This document shows, piece after piece, positions 8,029 through 14,894 of a DNA stretch of 64,000 bases. The stretch lies in NCBI GenBank assembly GCA_009781635.1, contig WQXU01000006.1, forward strand, positions 1-64,000. Direction: 5' to 3'. The position numbers and the translations under genes were made by a program. The notes under the pieces were generated by a model. The model was not told where the DNA came from. It ran no database searches and saw nothing but the letters and a program-made list of their open reading frames with translations. The stretch's first letter is position 1, and each line of letters opens with the position of its first letter. The stretch comes from Treponema sp. (GTDB lineage Bacteria; Spirochaetota; Spirochaetia; Treponematales; Breznakiellaceae).

Positions 8029-9927
8029 TTGTTAAAAACAATCCGCATGAAACTCTTGTTGCCCATTCTGTGCGCCATCATCATGGGCAGCTTAATAATT
8101 GGTATCGTTGGATACCGGCTTGCGGCGGACATTGTTATCGGCGCGTTTGAAGAAGACGGGGTGCGCTCTGCAAGTTATCTGCGCGAATACATGGATATGG
8201 TCATAAGCAAAGCGGAACTTGATTTGTCCGCGCTTTCTGTTGCTCCGTCTGTTAAGTATCTTTTGCAAGGGGATGAAGCATCCGAAGAACTGGTAGAGGG
8301 CTACATAATGGCGCTTGTAGACCAGCACGGCATCTATAACAGCATAACTATCCTAAATACCAAAGGTATCATCGTTGCAAGCACCTCCGGCAGTACAGGC
8401 GGGGATAGAAGCAACAGGGAATACTTTCAAGATAACATGAAAGGTTTGTTCCATATCTCCGGGGTCGAGTTGAGCCGCCAGACCGGACGGCTTGCTACAT
8501 TTATCTCCATACCAATACGTAACATGGATGACGGTGCTATAATTGGCGCGGCGCTGACTGTCATCAGACTTGAAGAGCTTAACGCCCGTTATGTTGTTCC
8601 TGTTAATCTGTTGGGCAGCCACGGCTATGCAATGGTTGTATCGGGTGAAGGTGAAATCATCGCGCACAGAGATGAGAATATGATTTTAGACCCCGGCAAT
8701 GAAGAACGCTCTGAAACTGACGGCATCGTTACTGAGGAAACGCGCAAGCATCTTTTGACTGTAACTGAAGGCGGCGGCAGTATTGCGTTTAATACAACAA
8801 TGGACGGTGTGAACTTTAGGGCTTTTGCGGAGCGCAGCCATTATACAGACTGGTATGCTGTTGTGATTTGCCCTATCAGCGAGTTTTATGAAGCGGCATA
8901 TGGATTAGCCTGGACAACCGCCATTCTCATTATTGCCGTTATTCTGTTTATCATGGTAATTATATTGATTGCAGTTAACGGAGTAACAAAAGCATTAAGT
9001 ACCACAATCCGCTATGCCGACACTGTCGAGAAAGGCGAGTTAGATACGCAGCTTTATGTAAAGCGTGATGATGAAGTTGGAGTTTTAGCAGATTCCTTAC
9101 GCGGTATGGTCGGAAAATTGAAAACAATGATAGATGAAGCAAAAGCGACTTCGGCAACGATTATGGCGGGTATAAATTATGCCAGCAAAATTCAAGGCGA
9201 CCTTCTTCCTAAGAATCAAGCCTTTAATAAAGCGTTCAAAGACTATTCAATCATATGGAAACCGCGGGATATAGTAGGCGGCGATATATTCTGGTTAAAA
9301 AACTTTGAGGGCGGAACTATACTTTGTGTTTGCGACTGCACAGGTCACGGAGCACCCGGTGCAATGCTGACAATGCTTGTCGTGTCCGCTTTTGAGGATA
9401 TGGTGAATGAAAGCAACTGCCATGATACTGCAGGCATTATATTCAATCTTGAGCAAAGACTTGTAGATGGGTTTGGCGTTGAAGCTCTTGAAAAAGGGCT
9501 TGCAGGCGCAGACATACATGATGGTTGCGACCTGGCAGTTCTTTTCATAAAAAAAGATGGAGCTATCAATCTATCTTCTGCTAATATGCCAGTATTCATC
9601 TGTAACGGAAAAGAGGTCAACCATATCAAAGGTCAGCGGCTCTGTATAGGCGAAGGTATATTGAAAAACAAAGACGAAATCAAAACGGTATTTATCCCCG
9701 CCTGTAGAGACAATAAGTATTACATTGCATCCGACGGATTATTTGATCAACCCGGCGGAAAAGAGAAAATTATACCATTCGGTTACAGGCAGTTCAAAGA
9801 AATAATATTGAAAAATCACAATGAAAGCCAGGATATTATTTCCGACAAAATATGGACTGCATTTGAAGATTACAGGGGATTCGAGCCGAGGGTCGACGAC
9901 CTTGAGTTAATTACTTTTAAACCGTAG
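8029..9927 (+). CDS. SiaA-type PP2C phosphatase with dCache and HAMP (second copy)
   Basis: 632 residues. A membrane helix (about 8-30), a periplasmic dCache-like sensor (about 35-290), a second helix (about 293-316), HAMP (317-370), and a SpoIIE/PP2C phosphatase domain (about 402-632) with VGGDIFW, CDCTGHGAPGAML, DGCDLAVLF, DGLFDQ and VDDLELITF. This is the canonical SiaA architecture. The catalytic half closely resembles siaA1 while the sensor differs entirely, so the two modules appear to share an output but sense different cues. The start is TTG at 8029, placed by AAGGAG 10 nt upstream; an ATG at 8047 is less well spaced. Confidence 0.88.
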   Translation: MLKTIRMKLLLPILCAIIMGSLIIGIVGYRLAADIVIGAFEEDGVRSASYLREYMDMVISKAELDLSALSVAPSVKYLLQGDEASEELVEGYIMALVDQHGIYNSITILNTKGIIVASTSGSTGGDRSNREYFQDNMKGLFHISGVELSRQTGRLATFISIPIRNMDDGAIIGAALTVIRLEELNARYVVPVNLLGSHGYAMVVSGEGEIIAHRDENMILDPGNEERSETDGIVTEETRKHLLTVTEGGGSIAFNTTMDGVNFRAFAERSHYTDWYAVVICPISEFYEAAYGLAWTTAILIIAVILFIMVIILIAVNGVTKALSTTIRYADTVEKGELDTQLYVKRDDEVGVLADSLRGMVGKLKTMIDEAKATSATIMAGINYASKIQGDLLPKNQAFNKAFKDYSIIWKPRDIVGGDIFWLKNFEGGTILCVCDCTGHGAPGAMLTMLVVSAFEDMVNESNCHDTAGIIFNLEQRLVDGFGVEALEKGLAGADIHDGCDLAVLFIKKDGAINLSSANMPVFICNGKEVNHIKGQRLCIGEGILKNKDEIKTVFIPACRDNKYYIASDGLFDQPGGKEKIIPFGYRQFKEIILKNHNESQDIISDKIWTAFEDYRGFEPRVDDLELITFKP

Positions 9928-9943
9928 CAAAGGAGGTTTTAAA

Positions 9944-10549
9944 ATGAAAATTGATATGTTGCAATACAACAAAATGCTTATGGAAAATAACATCTCCATC
10001 ATCTACAGCGGTCCCTTGTGGGCGGACGGAATCGATGGGATGGCAGAGTTTCTTCAAAGGCGGCTTCATATGGACGATATGACGTTAAGTGCGTCACAGT
10101 CTGTTTTTTCAGTCTTTGTCGAGCAATTGAACAATATGTTGATGTATTCAACTGAAAATGCGCGGGAAACTTCGTTGCAAGATGCGCGGGAAACTTCGTT
10201 GCATAATGCAGAAGCCGACTGTTCGGAAAAAGCAAAATCAAATATACCAAAAGGCATCTTTTTGATGGGCAAGCATGATAATAAGTACTTTTTACAAACA
10301 GGTAATTACATGAAAAGCTGCAGCGTAGAGCTTTTGAAAAATCGAATTGACCATTTGAATACGCTTGATAACCAACAGTTGCGGCAGTTCATGAAAGATC
10401 AAAGAAGAGCTGAAGATGATAATCCCGATAGCAAAGGTGCAGGAATAGGGCTTATTGAAGTGGCGAGGCGAGCTACATCCAAGATTGATTATGAGTTTAT
10501 TCCATGTGAAGACGGATTCACTTATTTCACTATATATGTGACGATATAG
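9944..10549 (+). CDS. SiaB-like kinase (second copy), with internal repeat insertion
   Basis: 201 residues, paralogous to 6960-7607. It keeps the GHKL-like GAGIGLIEVARR motif and ends at YVTI, the family-like C-terminus. After MLMYSTEN it carries two 24-bp repeat units, translated ARETSLQD and ARETSLHN, at a position where the first copy has none. The insertion is probably a surface loop. AAAGGAGG lies about 8 nt before the ATG. It follows siaA2 by 16 bp and precedes siaC2 by 12 bp. No second siaD is present. Confidence 0.82.
   Translation: MKIDMLQYNKMLMENNISIIYSGPLWADGIDGMAEFLQRRLHMDDMTLSASQSVFSVFVEQLNNMLMYSTENARETSLQDARETSLHNAEADCSEKAKSNIPKGIFLMGKHDNKYFLQTGNYMKSCSVELLKNRIDHLNTLDNQQLRQFMKDQRRAEDDNPDSKGAGIGLIEVARRATSKIDYEFIPCEDGFTYFTIYVTI
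10160..10207 (+). repeat. Two 24-bp in-frame repeats inside siaB2
   Basis: Units 10160-10183 and 10184-10207 start GCGCGGGAAACTTCGTTGCA, the same orientation and reading phase as in siaA1 (ARETSLQ). The second unit ends TAAT instead of AGAT, making its last bases like the reversed units in siaB1. Confidence 0.95.
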
Positions 10550-10561
10550 GAGGGTATAAAA

Positions 10562-10942
10562 ATGGCTTTATATTTAGAAAAAGAGAAAACGACCTCAACG
10601 CCGTATCTTCTTATTGATGAGAAGAATGGTTATATGAAATTAGAAGGACGAAGCTTTCATGAAAGTATAACGGAGTTCTTTAAGGAGGTTTTTAATTGGC
10701 TGGACGTTTACCTAAAGACTGACTTTGGTTCTTTTACTTTTGATCTTGAAATGGATTATTTCAACAGTGCCACATCTAAGCTTTTGCATAATATGCTGAT
10801 GAAGATGGACTGTTATACTACTGATAAAAACAGCATTACTGTCAACTGGATTACTACAGAAGATAACGACATCATCATTGAGTGCGGCGAGGATTTACTG
10901 GATGAAGTCGAAAAATTGACGTTTAATATGGTGATTAAATAG
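10562..10942 (+). CDS. SiaC-like switch protein (second copy; DUF1987)
   Basis: 126 residues, about 60% identical by eye to the first copy, with the same MA-YLEKEKT-STPY N-terminus and the conserved S-x-T in YFNSATSKLL (Thr71). It should be the substrate of SiaB2 and SiaA2. As no second cyclase is encoded, it may act on the single SiaD, compete with SiaC1, or have another partner. AGGAGG lies 6 nt before the ATG. It is the last gene of the islet operon. Confidence 0.85.
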   Translation: MALYLEKEKTTSTPYLLIDEKNGYMKLEGRSFHESITEFFKEVFNWLDVYLKTDFGSFTFDLEMDYFNSATSKLLHNMLMKMDCYTTDKNSITVNWITTEDNDIIIECGEDLLDEVEKLTFNMVIK

Positions 10943-10956
10943 GTCATTATTATTTT

Positions 10957-10975
10957 GACAGACGCGGGACTCCCC
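10957..10975 (-). repeat. Extra tRNA-Arg 3'-end fragment
   Basis: GACAGACGCGGGACTC at 10957-10972 is an exact copy of the 3' end of tRNA-Arg (11160-11175), in the same orientation, followed by unrelated sequence. It is a second partial tRNA copy inside the right boundary, so this end may have undergone more than one event. Confidence 0.8.
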
Positions 10976-11023
10976 TACAGCCCTCGGCATCCTGCCTCAG
11001 GCTTACGGGCCGTCTTTTTTGCT

Positions 11024-11045
11024 AAACGTGCGTCCCTGCACGTTT
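11024..11045. repeat. Perfect 8-bp inverted repeat (hairpin)
   Basis: AAACGTGC and GCACGTTT are separated by six bases. It lies in the G+C-rich palindromic block between the Sia operon and tRNA-Arg. Its function is unknown. Confidence 0.6.
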
Positions 11046-11055
11046 GCCCTGCGGA

Positions 11056-11158
11056 GCCTTTCGGCTCCTACGGGCCGCAAAAAAGTTTCGAGTCCCAATT
11101 GGTTAGAGTATTATTACAATAATTAAAATATCTAAATTGAAAAATTAGTTCTAACCTT

Positions 11159-11175
<17 letters not shown>
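11056..11175 (-). repeat. Right copy of tRNA-Arg 3' end plus trailer (att-like direct repeat)
   Basis: Matches 3131-3251 in order and orientation. It includes TTTCGGCTCCTACGGGCCGC, TTTCGAGTCCC (11086-11096, an inverted copy of the T-arm at 11169-11178 with a 72-nt gap), TTAGAGTATT, AAAATATCTAAATTGAAAAA and the tRNA 3' end. Next to the inverted T-arm, AATTGGTTAGAG resembles a tRNA D-loop. Confidence 0.75.
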
Positions 11176-11232
<57 letters not shown>

Positions 11233-11240
11233 TTTTTATT

Positions 11241-11269
11241 AACCTAATAATTTCTCGATTTATTGTCAA
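11241..11269 (-). promoter_or_regulatory. Promoter of tRNA-Arg
   Basis: On the minus strand TTGACA (11264-11269) and TAGGTT (11241-11246) are 17 bp apart. The -10 ends 8 nt upstream of the mature tRNA 5' end. Confidence 0.5.
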
Positions 11270-11322
11270 TCACCATTAATGCCTATCATTAAATCAAACC
11301 TTGTCAAGAATTGTAAAAACTC

Positions 11323-11351
11323 TTGACGAATAATATATTATGAATTATCCT
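11323..11351 (+). promoter_or_regulatory. Putative promoter of the DUF234 ATPase gene
   Basis: TTGACG (11323-11328), 17 bp, TATCCT (11346-11351). Transcription would begin just before the perfect palindrome at 11364-11396. Confidence 0.45.
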
Positions 11352-11363
11352 TAAATTAATAAT

Positions 11364-11396
11364 GTTGAAACACGATTATACTAATCGTGTTTCAAC
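11364..11396. promoter_or_regulatory. Perfect 15-bp palindrome in the leader of the ATPase gene
   Basis: GTTGAAACACGATTA (11364-11378) and its exact reverse complement (11382-11396) flank the spacer TAC. It lies between the putative promoter and the ribosome-binding site. It could be a repressor operator or an mRNA hairpin. There is no T-run after it, so a terminator is unlikely. Confidence 0.7.
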
Positions 11397-11424
11397 TAAT
11401 AACATTGAACCTAAGGAGTATAAT

Positions 11425-12864
11425 GTGTTTTTTGGCCGTGTAAGAGAACTGGAAATAATGGAAAAAATGTATAAGAAACACGGGTTTGAATTGCTTGTTT
11501 TATATGGCCGCCGCCGAATAGGTAAAACTACTCTTATTTCGCATTTTATACAGAATAAACAGGCAATTTTTTTCTCAGCTCAGGAAGCAAATGATGTAAT
11601 TAATCTTAAGATGTTCTCGCAGTTAATCTACAAATTCTCTGGCCTGGAAAAATCCGGTTTACCTGCTTTTACAGACTGGAATAGCGCTTTTTTATATCTT
11701 GCGGATAAAATCCGTAATAAGCGCCTTGTTTTAGTAATAGATGAATTTCCCTATGCTGCAGGAGCGAACAAGGGGTTAAAATCTATCTTACAGAATGTTA
11801 TCGATCATAAATTAAGAAATACAAATATTTTTATTATTCTTTCGGGCAGTCATATTGGTTTCATGGAAAATGAAGTTTTAGGAAGCAAAAGTCCGTTGTT
11901 TGGCAGAAGGACAGCACAGATGAAACTGAGCGGCTTTGATTATATTGATGCAGCGGATATGCTTTCGAAATTCAGCAACGAAGATAAAATAAAATTATAT
12001 TCCTGTATTGGCGGCACGCCTTATTATCTATCCAGAATTGATAAACGGCTAAGTTTTGAGAAAAATCTGGAAACGCTTTTTTTCGAACCATCGGGCTATT
12101 TATACGAAGAACCTCTTATGCTGCTTAAACAGGAATTAAGAGAAGGAGCAGTATACAATTCCATTATTTCAGCAATTGCTTTGGGAGCAACAAAATTAAA
12201 TGATATTTCCTTAAAGACAGGAGAAGAACGTTCAAAAACGATTAAATATCTTGACACATTAATTGGTCTTAATATTTTATACAAAGAATTTCCTTTTGGA
12301 GAAAACCCGGAAAAAAGCAGAAAGGGAATATATCGAATAAATGATAATTGTTATCGTTTCTGGTATCGTTATGTGTTTATGAACAAAACCAGTATTGAAC
12401 AGGGCACCGGCGCGGCTCTTTTAAAGTTTTATCTGCCAGAATTAAACAGCTATATTGGCGGTCCATTTGAAGATATTTGTATGCAGTATATGATAAGGAT
12501 GAATAATCTTCTGGAGCTGCCTTTTATTTTCTCTCAATCCGGAAGATGGTGGCGGCCGGATTCTGAAATCGATATGGTTTTCTCCGATGCAAGCCGAAAG
12601 AAAATTATTTTTGCCGAGTGTAAATGGCGTAATGAGTTAAAAGATACAGCCGCTTTAAAAAAACTAATAGAAAAATCAAAATTGTTTAACAATGTTAGTT
12701 ATTTAGCAGCCAGAGAGAATACATATTATTACATGTTTTCCAAAACACCTTTTTCAAAATCCTGTGAATCGCTTGCAAATCAAACCGGAAATATCAAATT
12801 GATTTGTCTTAAAGATCTCTTTTTTACCAGCCAGGGGAAAAATAACCAAAACCTGTACTCTTGA
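11425..12864 (+). CDS. DUF234-family AAA+ ATPase with C-terminal nuclease-like domain
   Basis: About 479 residues from the GTG at 11425. An N-terminal P-loop ATPase of the archaeal/STAND-like ATPase family has Walker A GRRRIGKT (about 28-35) and Walker B LVLVIDEF (about 100). A winged-helix stretch follows, then a C-terminal DUF234 region with D-E-I-D...FAECKW, a PD-(D/E)xK nuclease-like signature. The first ATG (11362) gives 21 extra residues but lies at the edge of a 15-bp palindrome. GTG 11425 has AAGGAG 6 nt upstream and begins VFFGRVREL, where the family usually starts. The biological role of these ATPases is poorly known. The gene stands alone next to tRNA-Arg. Confidence 0.8.
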   Translation: MFFGRVRELEIMEKMYKKHGFELLVLYGRRRIGKTTLISHFIQNKQAIFFSAQEANDVINLKMFSQLIYKFSGLEKSGLPAFTDWNSAFLYLADKIRNKRLVLVIDEFPYAAGANKGLKSILQNVIDHKLRNTNIFIILSGSHIGFMENEVLGSKSPLFGRRTAQMKLSGFDYIDAADMLSKFSNEDKIKLYSCIGGTPYYLSRIDKRLSFEKNLETLFFEPSGYLYEEPLMLLKQELREGAVYNSIISAIALGATKLNDISLKTGEERSKTIKYLDTLIGLNILYKEFPFGENPEKSRKGIYRINDNCYRFWYRYVFMNKTSIEQGTGAALLKFYLPELNSYIGGPFEDICMQYMIRMNNLLELPFIFSQSGRWWRPDSEIDMVFSDASRKKIIFAECKWRNELKDTAALKKLIEKSKLFNNVSYLAARENTYYYMFSKTPFSKSCESLANQTGNIKLICLKDLFFTSQGKNNQNLYS

Positions 12865-12889
12865 CATATCCTATACAACAGTATAGTAT
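12861..12889 (+). promoter_or_regulatory. Promoter giving a probable leaderless DUF72 mRNA
   Basis: TTGACA (12861-12866), 17 bp, TAGTAT (12884-12889), then only 6 nt to the ATG at 12896. Transcription should start at or within 1-2 nt of the start codon. There is no Shine-Dalgarno sequence. Confidence 0.65.
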
Positions 12890-12895
12890 TATGAT

Positions 12896-13693
12896 ATGGG
12901 AACAATTGCCATCGGAACAAGCGGTTACTCTTACAATGAATGGGTAGGCCCATTCTACCCTCCAAAAACAAGGCAAGAGGATTATCTGCCCTTTTATGCA
13001 GAGCAGTTTTCTACTGTAGAACTGAATTTTTCCTATTATGCCATGCCCAAGGCGGAGCAACTGCGCCGTATGGTGGAAGCTGCAGGCAGCCTCTCCTACT
13101 CTATAAAGGCTCCCCAATCTCTAACCCATAAGGTAGACCCCCAAAAATGGCAGGATGAAGCTAAAATCTACCTTACCTCCCTGGAGCCATTGCTGGAAGC
13201 CGGAAGACTGGAAGCTGTTCTGTTTCAATTTCCCTTTTCATTTCACTACGAGGCGGATAACCGGCGTCATCTTGCAAATGTCTTAAACGAATTTGCCGGT
13301 ATCCCCTCTGCTGTGGAATTCAGAAACACGGATTGGAGCAACAACCGCGTAATCGACGAGCTTAAAAAACGGGAAATTGCATATGTTTCTACAGATATGC
13401 CTGACCTAAAGGGATTACCGCCAATCCTGGATGTCTCCACTTCCTCTATAGCGTACTTCCGCCTGCACGGCAGAAATACCCAAACATGGTGGGGCTCGGA
13501 CAGCCGCTCAAGATACGATTATCTTTACAGCGACAAGGAGCTTGAAGGCGCGGCGGAGAGAATAAAACGTATCGTGGTAAAAGCAAACAAAATACTTGTC
13601 TACTTCAATAATCATGCAAGAGCCCAGGCTGTAAAAAACGCAATAACTCTAAAAAAGCTTTTGGCCCAATTAAATGAACATAGCTCACCTTAA
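12896..13693 (+). CDS. DUF72 family protein
   Basis: 265 residues with the typical start G-T-I-A-I-GTSGYSYNEWVGPFYP, the middle motif VLFQFPFSF and VEFRNTDW, and the late YFRLHGRN, all hallmarks of the TIM-barrel-like DUF72 (YecE) family. Function is not established; a link to DNA repair has been suggested for some members because of gene neighbourhoods. It overlaps the next gene by 20 bp, a Y-family polymerase-like protein, which fits a repair-related pair. The gene appears to be translated from a leaderless mRNA. Confidence 0.88.
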   Translation: MGTIAIGTSGYSYNEWVGPFYPPKTRQEDYLPFYAEQFSTVELNFSYYAMPKAEQLRRMVEAAGSLSYSIKAPQSLTHKVDPQKWQDEAKIYLTSLEPLLEAGRLEAVLFQFPFSFHYEADNRRHLANVLNEFAGIPSAVEFRNTDWSNNRVIDELKKREIAYVSTDMPDLKGLPPILDVSTSSIAYFRLHGRNTQTWWGSDSRSRYDYLYSDKELEGAAERIKRIVVKANKILVYFNNHARAQAVKNAITLKKLLAQLNEHSSP

Positions 13694-14894
13694 TATTATA
13701 GGCTTTAGGGCGGCTGTAGCGGCGTTAAAAGACCGCTCCCTAAAAGGGCGCCCGTATGTAATTGCAGGCAGAACCGGCGGACAGACTGTGGCTAAGGATG
13801 TATCGCCCGCCGCGCTTAAGGAAGGAATAAAAATCGGCTCGTCTCTTGCCTCAGCAGCGCATCTTGTAAAAGAGCTTGCAGTTATAGAACCTGATCCTGC
13901 TGCCTGTTTCAGTGTTAATAAGACTCTGGAAAATGTTATAAACCGCTACGCCCCCGTATGGCAAAATGACGGAATCGGCAACATCTACTTTGACATTACA
14001 GGCACTCAAAGGCTTTTCGGCCCGGCCGCCGACTGCGTGTGCCATATCCAAAATGAAATTATCTCCGCCCTAAAAATTGAAGCTGCGGCGGCAACAGGGA
14101 CAAACAAACTTGTATGCAAAGTGGCAAGCAGAACAATACGCCCTGAAGGACTTATAGAAATCCGTCCCGGAGAGGAGGCTGCCTTTCTCGCGCATCAGGA
14201 TATTGCCCTTCTGCCTGGAATCGGCCAGTCATTAATGAAAACTATTCGCGTAACAGGTTTTACCGAGGTGGGCGAACTTGCGGTATTATCGGACAGCGAG
14301 GTCTTGTCTCTTTTCGGCAAAAAGGGGATTTTACTGCGGGAAAGGGCGCGCGGTATCGACAATTCACCTGTTGCCCCGGGCAAGGGACGCTCTATAGAAA
14401 GCCGCGCCGATTTCCCGGAAGATGTAATTGACGAGGCTGTTATCCGCGGATCCATTGCCTGTCTTGCCGAACATGCGGGGCTGCAATTAAGAAGGGAAAA
14501 ACTTGGAGCTTATGCTATCCGTTTTTCTGCTGTTTACGCAGACGGAATACACTCTGACGCAAACGAAAAGAGAAAGTATCCCCTTGTGCTTGATAAGGAC
14601 ATAATAAAATCTGCCGTTAATCTGTGCCAAAAGGCCGTAAGCCGCCGTATACGCATAAGAGGGATATGCCTTTCCCTTGAAGATCTGCGCCCTCTTGACT
14701 ATGAACCTGATTTGTTTGAACCGGAGACAGAGACCAGCAGCCGTAAATTGCAGGAGGCAGTTGATTCAATAAAAAGACGCTACGGAACCGGAAAAATCAC
14801 ACGCGGCATTGTCCTTTATCCGCCTCTGCGTACAAATGCATCCCTGTATCCAATACTTCTGAATCTGGAAAGTACTGCTGCGCTTTCACCCTGA
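13674..14894 (+). CDS. Y-family DNA polymerase-like protein lacking the catalytic carboxylates (ImuB/DinP-like)
   Basis: 406 residues with the Y-family order of palm, fingers, thumb (helix-hairpin-helix LLPGIGQSLMKTI, about 180) and little finger. Active members start with a D-x-D/F motif (MDAFFASVE) and have SIDE in the palm. Here these are HLNIIGFRAAV and GIGNIYFDITG (about residues 99-108), so the first Asp and the S-x-DE acids are missing, leaving one Asp. This recalls ImuB, an inactive Y-family clamp adaptor in the ImuA-ImuB-DnaE2 mutasome, but neither partner gene is nearby. Its 3' end overlaps the opposing gene by 79 bp. The fold call is good; loss of activity is inferred. Confidence 0.75.
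   Translation: MNIAHLNIIGFRAAVAALKDRSLKGRPYVIAGRTGGQTVAKDVSPAALKEGIKIGSSLASAAHLVKELAVIEPDPAACFSVNKTLENVINRYAPVWQNDGIGNIYFDITGTQRLFGPAADCVCHIQNEIISALKIEAAAATGTNKLVCKVASRTIRPEGLIEIRPGEEAAFLAHQDIALLPGIGQSLMKTIRVTGFTEVGELAVLSDSEVLSLFGKKGILLRERARGIDNSPVAPGKGRSIESRADFPEDVIDEAVIRGSIACLAEHAGLQLRREKLGAYAIRFSAVYADGIHSDANEKRKYPLVLDKDIIKSAVNLCQKAVSRRIRIRGICLSLEDLRPLDYEPDLFEPETETSSRKLQEAVDSIKRRYGTGKITRGIVLYPPLRTNASLYPILLNLESTAALSP

Noticed and set aside
11364-11396. Rho-independent terminator at the 15-bp palindrome
   Set aside because: The stem is AT-rich and no T-run follows; an operator or leader hairpin fits better.
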